Source: Thinopyrum elongatum (lineage: Eukaryota > Streptophyta > Magnoliopsida > Poales > Poaceae). From it: a stretch of 64,000 nt of DNA. The translations under genes were made by a program, and so were the position numbers. Below, piece after piece: positions 1 to 10,880 of the stretch. The notes below the pieces were generated by a model that made no database searches, was not told the DNA's origin, and was given only the letters and a program-made list of their open reading frames with translations. Within the stretch, counting starts at the first letter, position 1. Each line of letters begins with the position of its first letter. The stretch spans positions 519,300,929 through 519,364,928 of the forward strand of contig CM022297.1 of NCBI GenBank assembly GCA_011799875.1, given 5' to 3'.

Positions 1-241
1 AAACATATATGATACTGGACGCAAAAGTTTCTGTTTTTCAGCAAAACCAAATCAACAATATTACCAAAGTATCCCAAAGGTCTTTCTTGGCTCAAACACT
101 AAGTAAAACACCAAAATACAATTATTACAGAGGTAATAATGTGTATACTCATAAAAACAGAAAATAAAAATATTGGGTTGTCTCCCAACAAGCGCTTTTC
201 TTTAAAGCCTTTTAGCTAGGAGTTGATAATTTTAATGATGC

Positions 242-1096
242 TCACATGAAAGACAAGAATTGAAGCACAAAGAGAGCATCATATAGCATGTGAAAAACAC
301 ATCTAAGTCTAACATACTTCCTATGCATAGGCATCTTATAGGCAGACAAATTATCAAGGCAAGCAAAACCTAGCATATGCAAAGAAGAAGAAAGAAACAA
401 TAACAATCTCAACATAACGAGAGGTAATTTAGTAACATGAAGATTTCCACAACCATATTTCACTCTCTCATAATAATTACATGTAGGATCATAATCAAAT
501 TCAACAATATAGATATCACATAAAATTTTCTCTTTATGATCCTCATGCATGCAAAGTTGACACTCTTCCAAAATAGTGGGATCAACATAAAATAAAGTCA
601 TTACTTCTCCAAGCCCACTTTTATCAAAAATTTCATAAGATCGATCATTCTCCAAAGTAGTGGGATCTTTAATTCCTAAAGTTGACACTCTTCAAAACCC
701 ACTTTCAATATTATTGCAAACACTATTATCAATATCATTTTCATCACAAGGCTTAAATAAATTTTCAAGATCATAAGAAGAATCACCCCAATCATGATCA
801 TTACAATAAGTAGTGGACATAGCAAAATTAGCATCCCCAAGCTTAGGGTTTTGCATATTATTGGCACAATTGACATTAATAGAATTTATAATAACATCAT
901 TGCAATCATGCTTTTCATTCAAGGAGCTATCGTGAATCACTTCATAAGTTTCTTCTTTTAACACTTCATCACAATTTTCAGATTCACGAATTTCAAGCAA
1001 AACTTCATAAAGATAATCTAGTGCGCTCAACTCACTAGCAATTGGTTCATCATAATTGGATCTTTTAAAAAGATTAGCAAGTGGATGAGGATCCAT
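242..1096 (-). pseudogene. Conserved acidic ORF of the pol-less LTR family, with an internal stop
   Basis: The frame opens at an ATG at 1096, reads 134 codons to a stop at 692-694, then continues in the same frame to 242, about 284 codons in all. It starts about 240 nt downstream of the primer site, where gag would normally lie. It has no CCHC zinc knuckle and no gag-like helical core. It is rich in Asp, Glu, Asn and Cys. It aligns by eye with the 207-residue ORF of element 3: HDCNDVIINSINVNCANNMQ against HDCNVVSMNSLNIHDANDMQ, a following KLGDA, and CDxYIVEF...NYYER near the C-terminus. Function is unknown; the shared motifs suggest it was once under selection or was recently copied from an active master. 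Confidence 0.6.
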
Positions 1097-1332
1097 AAAC
1101 TTTTTGCTTTCTGATTTTGAATAAATACATAATTATACCAAGCAAACAAGCAAATGAGCCAAGTAAGACATAAAGGCAAACGAAAGAAAGGTGAATAAAA
1201 AGGCAAATATTTTTGTGTTTTTCTGAAAACGTTTCAGAAGTGGGGGAGAGGAAAACGAGCGGCAAATGGCAAATAATGTAATGCAAGAGATGAGAGTTTA
1301 TGGTGGGTACTTCGTAGGCTTGATGAAGAACC

Positions 1333-1350
1333 TCCCCGGCAATGGCGCCA
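1333..1350 (-). other. Primer-binding site of element 1 (tRNA-Asp type)
   Basis: On the minus strand this reads TGGCGCCATTGCCGGGGA, one mismatch from the complement of a plant tRNA-Asp 3' end (TGGCGCCGTTGCCGGGGA). It lies 11 nt inside the LTR boundary, as expected for a minus-strand 5' LTR junction. Confidence 0.8.
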
Positions 1351-1361
1351 GAAATTTTTCC

Positions 1362-2354
1362 TGCTACTTCTTGAAGAGGAAAGGGTGATGCAGCAAAGTA
1401 GATATAAGTATTTCCCTCAGTTTTGGGAACCAAGGTATCAATCCAGTAGGAGGTACATGCAAGTCTCCAATCTATGCACCTGCACAAACAATCAAACACT
1501 TGCACCCAACACGATAAAGGGGTTGTCAATCCCTTCACAGTCACTTGCAAGGATGAGATCTGATAGATATAGATATAAAAGATCACTAAACATAAAAAAA
1601 AAGTAAATAAATTGCAGCAAGGTATTTTTTGGGTTTTTTGGTTTATAGATCTGAAAATATATGATGGAAAATAGATCCGGGGGCCATAGGTTTCACTAGA
1701 GGCTTCTCTCTTGAAACAAAATAATACGGTGGGTGCACAAATTACTGTCGAGTAATTGATAGAAAAGCGCAAAGTTATGACGATATCCAAGGCAATGGTT
1801 ATGAATATAGGCATCACGTCTGTGTCAAGTAGACCGAAACGATTCTGCATCTGCTACTATTACTCCACACATCGACAGCTATCCAGCATGCATCTAGAGT
1901 ATTAAGTTCATAAGAACAGAGTAACGCCTTAAGTAAGATGACATGATGTAGAGGGATAAACTCAAGCAATATGATGAAAACCCTATCCTTTTACCCTTGA
2001 TGGCAACAATACAATACGTGCCTCACAACCCCTACTTTGTCACTGGGTGAGGACACCGCAAGATTGAACCCAAAACTAAGCACCTCCCCCATTGAAAGAA
2101 ATACCAATCTAGTTGGCCAAACCAAACTGATAATTCGAAGAGAAATACAAAGATATCAAATCATGCATATAAGAATTCAGAGAAGACTCAAATAATATTC
2201 ATAGATAATCTGATCATAAATCCACAATTCATCGAATCTCGACAAACACACCGCAAAAGAATATTACATCAGATAGAACTCCAGGAATATCAAGGAGAAC
2301 ATTGTATTGAAGATCAAAGAGAGAGAAGAAGCCATCTAGCTACTAGCTATGGAC
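1362..2354 (-). repeat. Partial 5' LTR of element 1
   Basis: In plus orientation it starts with TGCTACTTCTTG next to the primer site and runs 993 bp to the border with element 2 at 2355. The outer end of the LTR, expected to be of TGATACG type on the minus strand, is missing. I see no coding region in it. Confidence 0.7.
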
Positions 2355-2632
2355 TGATACGTCCATTTCGCATCATGTTTACTTACTGTTATTTATATTG
2401 TTTCTATGTATAATAATGCTTTTTGGAGTAATTCTAATGCCTTTTCTCTCATAATATGCAAGGTACACACAAAAAGGGAGAATTCTGGCAGCTGGAAATC
2501 TGGACCTGAAAAAGCTACGTCAGGCTACCTATTTTGCACAAATCCAAATGAGCTGAAACTTTACGGGGAATTTTTATGGAATATATAAGAAATATTGGAG
2601 CCAATAAGTACCAGAGGGGGCCCACCAGGTGG

Positions 2633-2686
2633 GCACAACCCACCTGGGCGCGCCAGGGAGCCCAGGCGCGCCCTGGTGGGTTGTGC
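2633..2686 (+). other. GC-rich hairpin in the 5' LTR
   Basis: Arms 2633-2654 and 2665-2686 are complementary over 22 bp with one mismatch, around a 10-nt loop. Each arm contains GGCGCGCC. It lies about 35 bp upstream of the TATA box. The 3' LTR lacks it, but a related hairpin is present in the 3' untranslated part of the same element at 24610-24662. Confidence 0.75.
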
Positions 2687-2720
2687 TCTCCTCGGCCCAC
2701 CTCCGGTGCCCCTCTTCTGG

Positions 2721-2728
2721 TATATAAG
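2721..2728 (+). promoter_or_regulatory. LTR TATA box, element 2
   Basis: TATATAAG follows a GC-rich stretch and precedes an A-rich leader. The same octamer is at the matching place in the 3' LTR (49673-49680). This is the likely Pol II promoter and U3/R border region. Confidence 0.6.
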
Positions 2729-3884
2729 TCATTTTGACCTAGAAAAAATAAGGAGAGGACTTTCGGGATGAAGCGCCGCCATCTCGAGGCGGAACTTGGG
2801 TAGGAGCACTTTTGCCCTCCGGCGGAGCGATTCCGCCGGGGGAACTTCCCTCCCGGAGGGGGAAATCATCGTCATCATCATCACCAACAACTCTCCCATC
2901 TTGGGGAGGGCAACCTCCATCATCATCTTCAACAGCACCATCTCCTCTCAAACCCTAGTTCATCTCTTGTGTTCAATCTTTGTACCGGAACTATAGATTG
3001 GTACTTGTGGGTGACTAGTAGTGTTGATTACATCTTGTAATTGATTACTATATGGCTTATTTGGTTGAAGATTATATGTTCAGATCCATTATGCTATTTA
3101 ATACCCCTCTCATCTTGAGCATGATTATCATTTGTGAGTAGTTACTTTTGTTCTTGAGGTCATGGGAGAAATCTTGTTGCAAGTAATCATGTGAATTTTA
3201 TATGTGTTCGATATTTTGATGGTATGTATGTTGTGATTCCCTTAGTGGTGTCATGTGAACGTCGACTACATGACACTTCACCATATTTGGGCCTAAGGGA
3301 ATGCATTGTGGAGTAGTTATTAGATCATGGGTTGCGAGAGTGACAGAAGCTTAAACCCTAGTTTATGCGCTATTCCATAAGGGACTGATTTGGATCCAAA
3401 AGTTTAATGCTATGGTTAGAATTTATTCTTAATACTTTTCTCGTAGTTGCGGATGCTTGCGAGGGGGTTAATCATAAGTAGGAGGTTTGTTCAAGTAAGA
3501 ACAACACCTAAGCACCGGTCCACCCACATATCAAATTATCAAAGTAGCGAACACAAATCAAACCAACATGATGAAAGTGACTAGATGAAATTCCCGTGTA
3601 CTCTCAAGAACGCTTTGCTTATCATAAGAGATGGTTTTGGCCTGTCCTTTGCCTCAAAAGGATTGGGCTACCTTGCTACATTTTTTTTACGATTATCGTT
3701 ACTTGCTCGTTACAAATTATCTTGCTATCAAACTACTCGTTACTTATAATTTCAGTGCTTGCAGAGAATACCTTGCTGAAAACCACTTGTCATTTCCTTC
3801 TGCTCCTCATTGGGTTCGACACTCTTACTTATCGAAAGGACTGCGATTGATCCCCTATACTTGTGGGTCATCAAGGCTCTTTTT

Positions 3885-3900
3885 TGGCACCATTGCCGGC
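3885..3900 (+). other. Primer-binding site of element 2
   Basis: TGGCACCATTGCCGGC lies 11 nt after the 5' LTR end. It resembles the tRNA-Asp-type site TGGCGCCGTTGCCGG with two changes. Confidence 0.65.
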
Positions 3901-3965
3901 AAGTGAAGCGCTCTTGGTAAGGAAAAATTATTACTACGTGCTCAAATTTACTGTCACTTGTTACT

Positions 3966-5737
3966 ATGGAAAACAATCCTTTGAGGGGTTTGTTCGGGGT
4001 ATCTTCACCTCGACCGGAACCACAATTAGTCACCAGTCAACCTACTGCACCTACTGAAAATATTGGTTATGAAATTCCTTCGGCTATGATAGAACAACTG
4101 CTAGCTAATCCTTATGCAGGAGATGGAACCGAACATCCTGCTATGCACTTGATATATGCGGACGAAATTTGTGGATTGTTTAAGGTTGCAGTTTTACCTG
4201 GAGATGAAGCTAAGAAGAAGGTTTTCCCTTTATCTTTGAAATGAAAAGCATTGGCATGGTATAGGCTATGCGATGATATTGGATCTTGGAATTGGAATCG
4301 ATTGAAATTGGAGTTTCACCAAAAAAATTATCCTATGCATCTAGTTCATCGTGATCGGAATTACATATATAATTTTTGGCCTCGTGAAGGAGAAAGTATC
4401 GCTCTATCTTGGAGGAGGCTTAAGTCAATGTTATATTCATGCCCTAATCATGATCTCTCAAGAGAAATTATCATTCAAAATTTTTATGCTCAGCTTTCTC
4501 ATGATGATCGATCCATGCTCGATACTTCTTGTACTAGGTCCTTTATGAAGAAGACTACTGAATTCCGGTGGGATCTTTTAGAAAGAATTAAACGCAACTC
4601 TGAAGATTGGGAACTTGACAAAGTTAAAGAGTCAGGTATTAAGCTTAAGTATGATTGTGTTAAATCTTTTATGAATACCGATGCTTTTGAAAAGTTTAGC
4701 ACTAAATATGGACTTGACTCTGAGATAGTATCTCTTTTTGTGAATCATTTGCTACTCATGTTGCTCTCCCTAAGGAGAAGTGGTTTAAATATCACCCACC
4801 TATTAAAGAAGAAATTAAAGAACCGGTAATAGCTAAAGATGAAACTATTATCTATAATGTTGATCCGGTTGTTCCTACTGCTTATATTGAGAAACCACAT
4901 TTTCCTGTAAGGATAAAGGAACATGCTAAAGTTTCAACTGTGGTCAATAAAAGCTATATTAGAACACCTAAACCAGCTGAACAAATCAAGGTAGAACCTA
5001 GCGTTGCTATGGTTAAAGATCTCTTGGTAGTAAATATAGATGGGCATGTTATTTACATCTGTGATGAAGCTGCTAGAATTGCCAAACCCGATGAAAAAGA
5101 TAAACATAGACCCATTGTTGGCATGCCTGTTGTCTCAGTTAAAATAGGAGATCACTGTTATCATGGTTTATGTGACATAGGTGCTAGCGTGAGTGCTATT
5201 CCTTTTAACTTATATCAAGAAATTATGAATGATATAGCACCAGCTGAAATAGAAGACATAGATGTTACTATAACACTTGCTAATAGAGACACCATCACAC
5301 CACTTGGGATTGTTAGAGATGTTGAAGTCTTGTGTGGGAAAATAAAATACCCTACTGATTTTCTTGTTCTTGGTTCCCCACAAGATGACTTTTGTCCCAT
5401 TATCTTTGGTAGACCTTTCTTGAACACCGTTAATGCTAAAATAGATTGTGAGAAACAAACTGTCGGTGTTAGTTTTGGTGATGAGTCTCATGAGTTTAAT
5501 TTTTCTAAGTTTAGTAGAAAGCATCATAAGAAAGAATTGCCTAGTAAGGATGAAATAATTGGTCTTGCTTCTATTGCCGTGCCTCCTACTGATCCACTAG
5601 AACAATATTTGGTAGACCATGAGAATGATATGCATATGCATGAAAGAAATGAAATAGATAAGATTTTCTTTGAACAACGTCCTCTGCTTAAACACAATTT
5701 GCCTATTGAAACTCTAGGAGGTCCTCCTTCACCTAAA
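3966..5737 (+). pseudogene. gag-pol: gag-protease of element 2, broken and 3'-truncated
   Basis: The frame starts at ATG 3966 (MENNPLRGLFG). A gag capsid-like region lies about residues 85-240, with WYRLCDDIG, WPREGESIA and LSREIIIQNFYAQL. A TGA at 4242-4244 interrupts the frame where a sense codon would be expected (SLK-stop-KALAWYR), and a frameshift falls near 4745. The following frame runs to the array border and holds an aspartic protease of the clan AA retropepsin type: the loop at 5174-5188 reads DIGAS instead of the usual D(T/S)GAS, and FGRPFL lies further down. The sequence ends at 5737, where array LTR A begins. Expected products are a virus-like-particle coat and its maturation protease; this copy cannot make them. 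Confidence 0.88.
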
Positions 5738-7316
5738 GGGGAAAAAAGGAAAGCAAAGCAACCGTGAGTACTCTGAAGTACTCAGCAAGCAAGGATCTAC
5801 ACTACATATGCAACATTATCAAAGGAAGGCTGTATATGTGGACTGGGCTGCAGAAATGCCAGAATAGAGAGAAGGCCTAGTCCTATCGAAGACTAGCATC
5901 TTCAGCGGTCTTGCAGCAACAGAAGAGAGTAGAACAATACAATATAATGTAGCAGTAATAATATCAACCTCACCCAGAGATCCTTTCTCGACTCCCTGCG
6001 AGAAAGCAATCCCAGAGCCATAAAGTCATCAACCTCGTCCGGAGATCCCTTCTCGACTCCCTGCGAGAAGCAATCCCAGAGCCATACATACAGGTCTCAT
6101 CACAAGTATCCAGTTCTAGTTGTATCGATCGGGATACAACTCCGAGTGTCCTTTACCGTAGGACCGGCTATCGATAGAAGTGTTCTTCCCTGCAGGGGTG
6201 CACCAACTTACCCATCACGCTCGCTTAACTCTGGCCGGACACACTTTCCTGGGTCATGCCCGGCCTCGGCCAAACAACACATCGCAACCCTACCTACGGC
6301 TCAGCAGAGAGGTCCCCGTCGGTCTACATCCTAAGCGCAAGGGGGTCTTGGCCATCGCCCCTCGCCCTCCGGGTCGTTGCGCACACGGTGAAGCCAGGCA
6401 CCAACACTACAGGAAGGCGCCGGTCCGTCCGTGCCGCCATGCTGAACTGGACGTCTGACAGAGCTTTCGGCTGATGCATACGATGCAGAACGCCCATACT
6501 ATGCCCACGTGATGGTTAGTGCTATCAGACCAGAGGCCTGCTCGGATCGAATATCCAAATCATTAGGACTAGGGGCTTGCGGTAACGAGCAGAGACTCAC
6601 GAAAGATGTGACCCCGTCGCCCCGTCTCGAGGACCTGCGGCAAGGGCCATGAATGCCCGGCCACGCCTCGTATTCAACACTCGGGCACCATACAGGCAAC
6701 CCGTCTTCACATCACACGCGGGTACCCCTCAGGGTCGACCCGCCTTTCCAAGTAACAACAGTACAGTCCAAGTATCCGTGTGTCCATAACATCAAGGGAA
6801 TCCGAGGTATCACCCTCGTTGGATTCCAACCGATGTATCTGTCAAGGTGAACGTAGGAGGAATCACCCTCGCTGGGTTCACACTTGATGTGTTGCACGAC
6901 AGCGTCGTATCGGAAGTGGAGAAGGAGGAATCACCCTCGATGACCACGACCAAATAGCTTCTCTACAGAGTTAACATCAGAAGTACTACATGAGGTTTCA
7001 CCCTCGGCACTCGATAGTAACGCTGCAGTGTCGTTACAACTAAGGGGGGTGATGTGCGGTGTCGGGTCCTGGTCTTCAATCCCGTTGATCGGGTCTTCTG
7101 ACGATCCAGCGCGGCAGTCGGGATAAGTGGGGTCACTGATAGGTCTCTACCCAGCCTATACTAAGCAGTTTTAGGATATGCAGGTAATTATCAACAGCAG
7201 GTTACAATAAACAGGCTATGCATCAGAATAGGTAAAGCAGCAGCAGCAACAATTCTAATGCAAGCATGAGAAATAGAGTGGGCGATATCGGGATGATCAA
7301 AGGGGGGGGGGCTTGC

Positions 7317-7388
7317 CTGGTTGCTCGGCGGCAAAGGCAAGGTCGTTAGTACTGGAACCAATCACCGGAGCTGCGTCGGCACCGGGCT
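7317..7388 (-). other. Exon-2-like block in LTR A
   Basis: On the minus strand, 72 nt are bounded by TCGATAG upstream and GCAAGC downstream, the latter a GC-AG type donor (CCAG then GCAAGC). In phase it reads PGADAAPVIGSS...FAAEQP. The matching blocks in LTR B (13800-13871), element 4 (44798-44872) and element 5 (53375-53447 and 61588-61660) keep the same borders. Coding and splicing are inferred; no transcript evidence is available here. Confidence 0.45.
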
Positions 7389-7783
7389 CTATCGAGAGAG
7401 AAGAGGGGGAGGAAACAGTATAAATATAAAGCAAACAAGAGCAACACAAAGTACGACATGACAATGTGCAGTGCCGGGTGTGTCCTAACATATGGTTGCA
7501 CGTCACCGAGGAAGGAGGGATCCATCCGGGAATGTTTTCCCGGTTCCGGGCATTTGTCAGACAGATGACCGGAGGGGAACGGTTGCATGTTCGGATAGTT
7601 TGAGACGTGTGGCGGACGAACGGACCGCGTATTCAGATTCGTCTCGTCGTTCTGAGCAACTTTCATGTACAAAGTTTTTCGATCTGAGTTACGGATTATT
7701 TTATATGATTTTCTAAAGCTTTTATTAATTTTCTGAATTTATTTTTATTATTTAAATTAAACATTATCCAGAATAGTGCTCGC

Positions 7784-7813
7784 TGATGTCAGCATGACAT
7801 CATGCTGATGTCA
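7784..7813. promoter_or_regulatory. 11-bp periodic TGATGTCA/TGACATCA cluster, LTR A
   Basis: Three octamers start at 7784, 7795 and 7806, exactly 11 bp apart, and are near-palindromes of the bZIP-type TGACGTCA site with the CpG changed. Element 4 keeps TGACGTCA at two of the three places (44380-44409). Binding is inferred. Confidence 0.4.
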
Positions 7814-8022
7814 GCAAGGTTAATTAGGTTAACTAATTAATTAGCTCTAATTAACCAGGGTTACTTAAGTTAATTAACATTTAATTAATCTAATTAATCA
7901 AATTAGACTAATCTAAACAGTGTTAATTAACTAATTAATTATTTATTTTAATTATATTATTTATTATTATTTATTTTAATTAACAGGCAGGGCTGTAGGC
8001 CCCACTGGTCAGTGGACCAGGG

Positions 8023-8067
8023 CCGGACATGTCCGGAGCATGCCCGTTTGGGACCGAACATGTCCGG
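8023..8067. promoter_or_regulatory. Paired 14-bp dyads in LTR A
   Basis: CCGGACATGTCCGG, a perfect palindrome, is at 8023-8036, and a one-base variant is at 8054-8067. LTR B has both copies perfect (14506-14519 and 14537-14550). Element 4 has a perfect copy at 44064-44077 and an imperfect one near 44097. Role unknown. Confidence 0.4.
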
Positions 8068-8424
8068 TGCCCAAATGGCACGCACGGGCGCGGGCGGGCG
8101 AGGCCGCGGCAGCGCACGGCAGTGCGCGCGGGGCCGGAGCGGCAGGGGGGTGGCGGCGCGCGGCGCAGGCGGCGGGGGTGGCGGAGCAGAGGGGAGCAGC
8201 GGCGGCCGTAGCCGGTGCGGGCGCGTGCGGGGCGGCAGTGGCTGGCGAGCGACGCAACAGGGAGAGCGGGGCGAGCGCGGTGAGAGGCGGAGCGGTCATC
8301 GCGGGGCGCCTGCGCGAGCGACAGAAGGGCGCGGCGAGGGAGCTTCAGGGCGTGCGGGAGCGCGGCGGGGACAGCGCGGGCGCGGTGACCGCGGGCAGAG
8401 AGGAGGGGAGTGGAGGCCACGGGC

Positions 8425-8430
8425 CTCACC
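8425..8430 (-). other. Splice-donor-like GGTGAG in LTR A
   Basis: The minus strand reads ATCGCCGGTGAGGCC. The same hexamer sits at the matching place in LTR B (14908-14913), element 4 (43719-43724) and element 5 (51995-52000; 60193-60198), although surrounding GC-rich sequence has diverged. Its last exon base, G, gives the correct phase for the exon-2-like block. Confidence 0.45.
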
Positions 8431-8776
8431 GGCGATGGAGGGAAGAGGCAGCGGTGCATGAGGAGGGTGACGGGGACGACGGGGACGGCGCGAAAGCAGG
8501 CCGGCGGGGGAGCGCTCCGGCGAGGCGGCGTCCAACGGCGACGGGGGCGAGCACCGGGGCGCGGCGGCGTCGCGCGCCGAGGGAGAGAGGGGGCGCGACG
8601 AGGACGAGGCGACGATGGAGAGGCGAGGTCCGGCGAGGTGGCACTGGAGACGGCGAGCGGCGATGGGCCGCGGCGTCGGCGCGGCCCGATCCAGAACTGG
8701 ATCGGGGGGGGGCGGTGTGGGGTGGGGGGGGAGAGAAGCGAGGAGGGGGGATTAGGGTTTCGGGGTGAGGGGAGGG

Positions 8777-8785
8777 GGTTATAGG
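8777..8785 (-). promoter_or_regulatory. TATA-like box of LTR A
   Basis: On the minus strand CCTATAACC is followed by a CT-rich stretch and CGAAACCCTAATCC, the layout of a plant Pol II start region. LTR B (15239-15247) and LTR C (21635-21643) have the same box. Transcription would enter the GC-rich segment that ends at the conserved GGTGAG. Confidence 0.5.
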
Positions 8786-9361
8786 CCCGGGGTGGGCGGC
8801 CTGGTGGTGGCCTGGTGGCCAGCTGGGCCACGGCCCAGTTGGTCCGGGGGGGGGGGCTTTTCCTTTTTACTTTTTTTTATATTATTTATTTTCCTTTTCT
8901 GTTTTCTCTTTTATTTTTATTCCAAAAGACTTTTGTAAAATATGTGACTGGTCCAAATATTAACAGTGCAAAATTAGTCACTGCTAGAAATTGGTTTGGC
9001 GTCCATATCTTTTTGTTTGGATTTTATTTAATTTGACAAGGATGAAATAGTGCTATGTTGCTGCTGTTTCTTGTTGTTTGAGTCCTTCTATAATTCCAAT
9101 AAATGTTGCAATCATTTTTATAAATGCTATGGGAATATTTGCAACAGGATGCACATTTTAGTTTTCAGGTTTGGACAACTTTTATTTTCCACTTTCATTT
9201 AAATTTGAATTTTGACTTAGGAGTTGAAATGCAATATGATGTTAATGATGATCATGCACTGTTAATCATGCTGACTTGGCATTATCAAAATGGGATTACT
9301 GTGGCTAACCACTGGGGGTGTTACAAATCTCCTCTACTAACAAGAATTCTCGTCCCGAGAA

Positions 9362-10817
9362 TTAAGAGGTAGAAGGAAAAAGTTCGGGGTGTTCCGCACG
9401 AAGATTATCCTCGCGTTCCCAAGTGGCTTCATCTTCAGTATGATTTGACCACTGAACTTTGAGGAACTTGGTAACTTTCTGGCGGGTCCGACGTTCAGCT
9501 TGATCGAGAATGCGGACCGGATGCTCCTTATAAGAAAGATCATCTTGCAATTCGAGCACCTCGTGATCCACAGCTCGGTGCGGAGATTCCTTGAAGCATT
9601 GACGAAGTTGCGACACATGGAAGACGTCGTGGATATGAGAGAATTGCGGAGGCAATTCCAATTTATACGCCACCTGACCACGTCTAGCAATAATGCGGAA
9701 AGGACCAATGTAGCGTGGAGCTAGCTTGCCCTTGATTCCAAAACGGTGAGTGCCTTTCATCGGGGTGACTCGCAGATAAGCCTGATCACCAGGTTGATAA
9801 GTCAAACCCCATCGTTTGCGATCATAGTTGCTCTTCTGGCGGTCCTGAGCCGCCTTGAGATTTTCCCGGACAATACGAACTTGTTCTTCGGCGTGTTGAA
9901 TAATATCCGGACCCACGAGCGGTCGTTCCCCAGTTTCTGACCAATTCAGAGGGGTTCGACACTTACGTCCATAGAGTACTTCGAAGGGGGCCATTTTCAA
10001 ACTGGCTTGATAGCTGTTGTTATAAGAGAACTCGGCATACGGAAGAGATTCTTCCCACTTCTTGCCAAATGAAATAACACAAGCCCGAAGCATGTCTTCA
10101 AGCACTTGATTGACTCGTTCGACTTGGCCTTGAGATTGAGGGTGATAAGCTGAACTCCAGGTAATATGAGTTCCCATAGCTTTTTGGAAACTTTCCCAGA
10201 AATTTTGAGGTGAAAAGACCGCCACGGTCCGAACTGATTTCCTTCGGAATACCGTGGAGTGAAACAATTCTGGAGATATACAACTCTGCTAACTGACTAG
10301 CAGTGATAGTCTCTTTGACAGGCAGAAAGTGTGCAACTTTAGAGAGTTGGTCGACAACGACAAGAATAGCATCGTGACCCTTCTGTGACCTGGGAAGTCC
10401 TGTAACGAAATCCATCTGAACCTTATCCCATTTCCATAGAGGAATAGGAAGTGGTTGCAGAATTCCAGCTGGTTTCTGATGTTCTGCTTTAACGCGTCGA
10501 CACACATCACATTCAGCAACATAACGAGCAATGTCCTGCTTCATTTTAGACCACCAGTACCTTTGACGGAGATCACAATACATCTTCGTGCTACCCGGAT
10601 GAATAGACAGCGGGGTATCATGTGCCTCCTTCATGACTTTGTCAGTCATAAGTTCGAAGCGAGGTACGACAATGCGGTTTCTGAAATACAAGGTTCCATC
10701 TTCAGACAGCGAGAAATCCCTGTACTTTACAAGGTGGAGGTCTTTCTTCATCAGATCAACTTCAGCATCTTTAGCTTGCGCATTCTTAACAGCTTTCTCA
10801 AGATCTGGTTGTATCAC
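9362..10817 (-). pseudogene. pol: Integrase and chromodomain of array unit 1, one frameshift
   Basis: From 10817 the frame gives the end of the RNase H-integrase linker, an HHCC zinc finger (HDTPLSIH...CDVC, about 10610-10490) and the catalytic core (MDFVTGLP about 10410; SSDRGG about 10230). Near 10220 the frame shifts and continues in the 10267-9362 frame with GQVERVNQVLEDML (catalytic Glu), a GPF region and a C-terminal chromodomain containing FLKVQWSNHTEDEATWE. The chromodomain places it in the chromoviruses, Tekay/Del-like. It would insert cDNA into chromatin, with the chromodomain choosing the target. The stop at 9362 is 36 nt from the LTR. Unit 2 has the same gene with more indels. Confidence 0.88.
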
Positions 10818-10880
10818 AAGGTTATTTAGAGAGCCCTGTGGGACAATACGGAGATTCAGCTTGCATAGTTCTTCAAAAAG

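Larger units (their letters stand above)
1..2354 (-). mobile_element. Element 1: 5' end of a pol-less LTR retrotransposon, truncated at both sides
   Basis: Read on the minus strand, this is a partial LTR (2354-1362), a primer-binding site (1350-1333) and about 1.3 kb of interior that runs off the window. The interior carries one conserved non-gag reading frame and no gag, protease, RT or integrase motif. The interior is clearly related to the 5' interior of element 3 (29100-30277): both hold the block around 175-220 that reads TGGGTTGTCTCCCAACAAGC, and both hold the same ORF. The LTR is cut at 2354 where element 2 begins, and its continuation is not found on the other side of element 2. Confidence 0.8.
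2355..3873 (+). repeat. 5' LTR of element 2
   Basis: It runs from TGATACGTCC to GTGGGTCATCA, 1519 bp, and matches the 3' LTR at 49369-50822 (1454 bp) over its whole length. Most of the size difference is one GC-rich hairpin (2633-2686 and adjoining bases) that the 3' LTR lacks. A TATA box lies at 2721. Confidence 0.92.
5738..9325 (-). repeat. LTR A of the array (3' LTR of the left unit, truncated)
   Basis: It matches LTR B from about 12235 to 15787. It lacks the part that would carry the final exon-like block and the CA end. It ends in plus orientation with GGTGTTACA, that is, TGTAACACC on the coding strand. It contains a TATA-like CCTATAACC (8777-8785), a GC-rich segment (about 8000-8780), a GGTGAG donor-like site, an exon-2-like block (7317-7388) and an 11-bp periodic TGA-TCA cluster (7784-7813). 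Confidence 0.88.

Noticed and set aside
7980..8831. 283-codon minus-strand frame, Arg/Pro/Ala-rich, in the GC-rich LTR block (copies at 14463-14942 and 20884-21522)
   Set aside because: Overlapping open frames exist on both strands here because of the very high GC content; composition is low-complexity and there is no domain. A short part could be exon 1 of the inferred LTR gene, but the whole frame is not supported.
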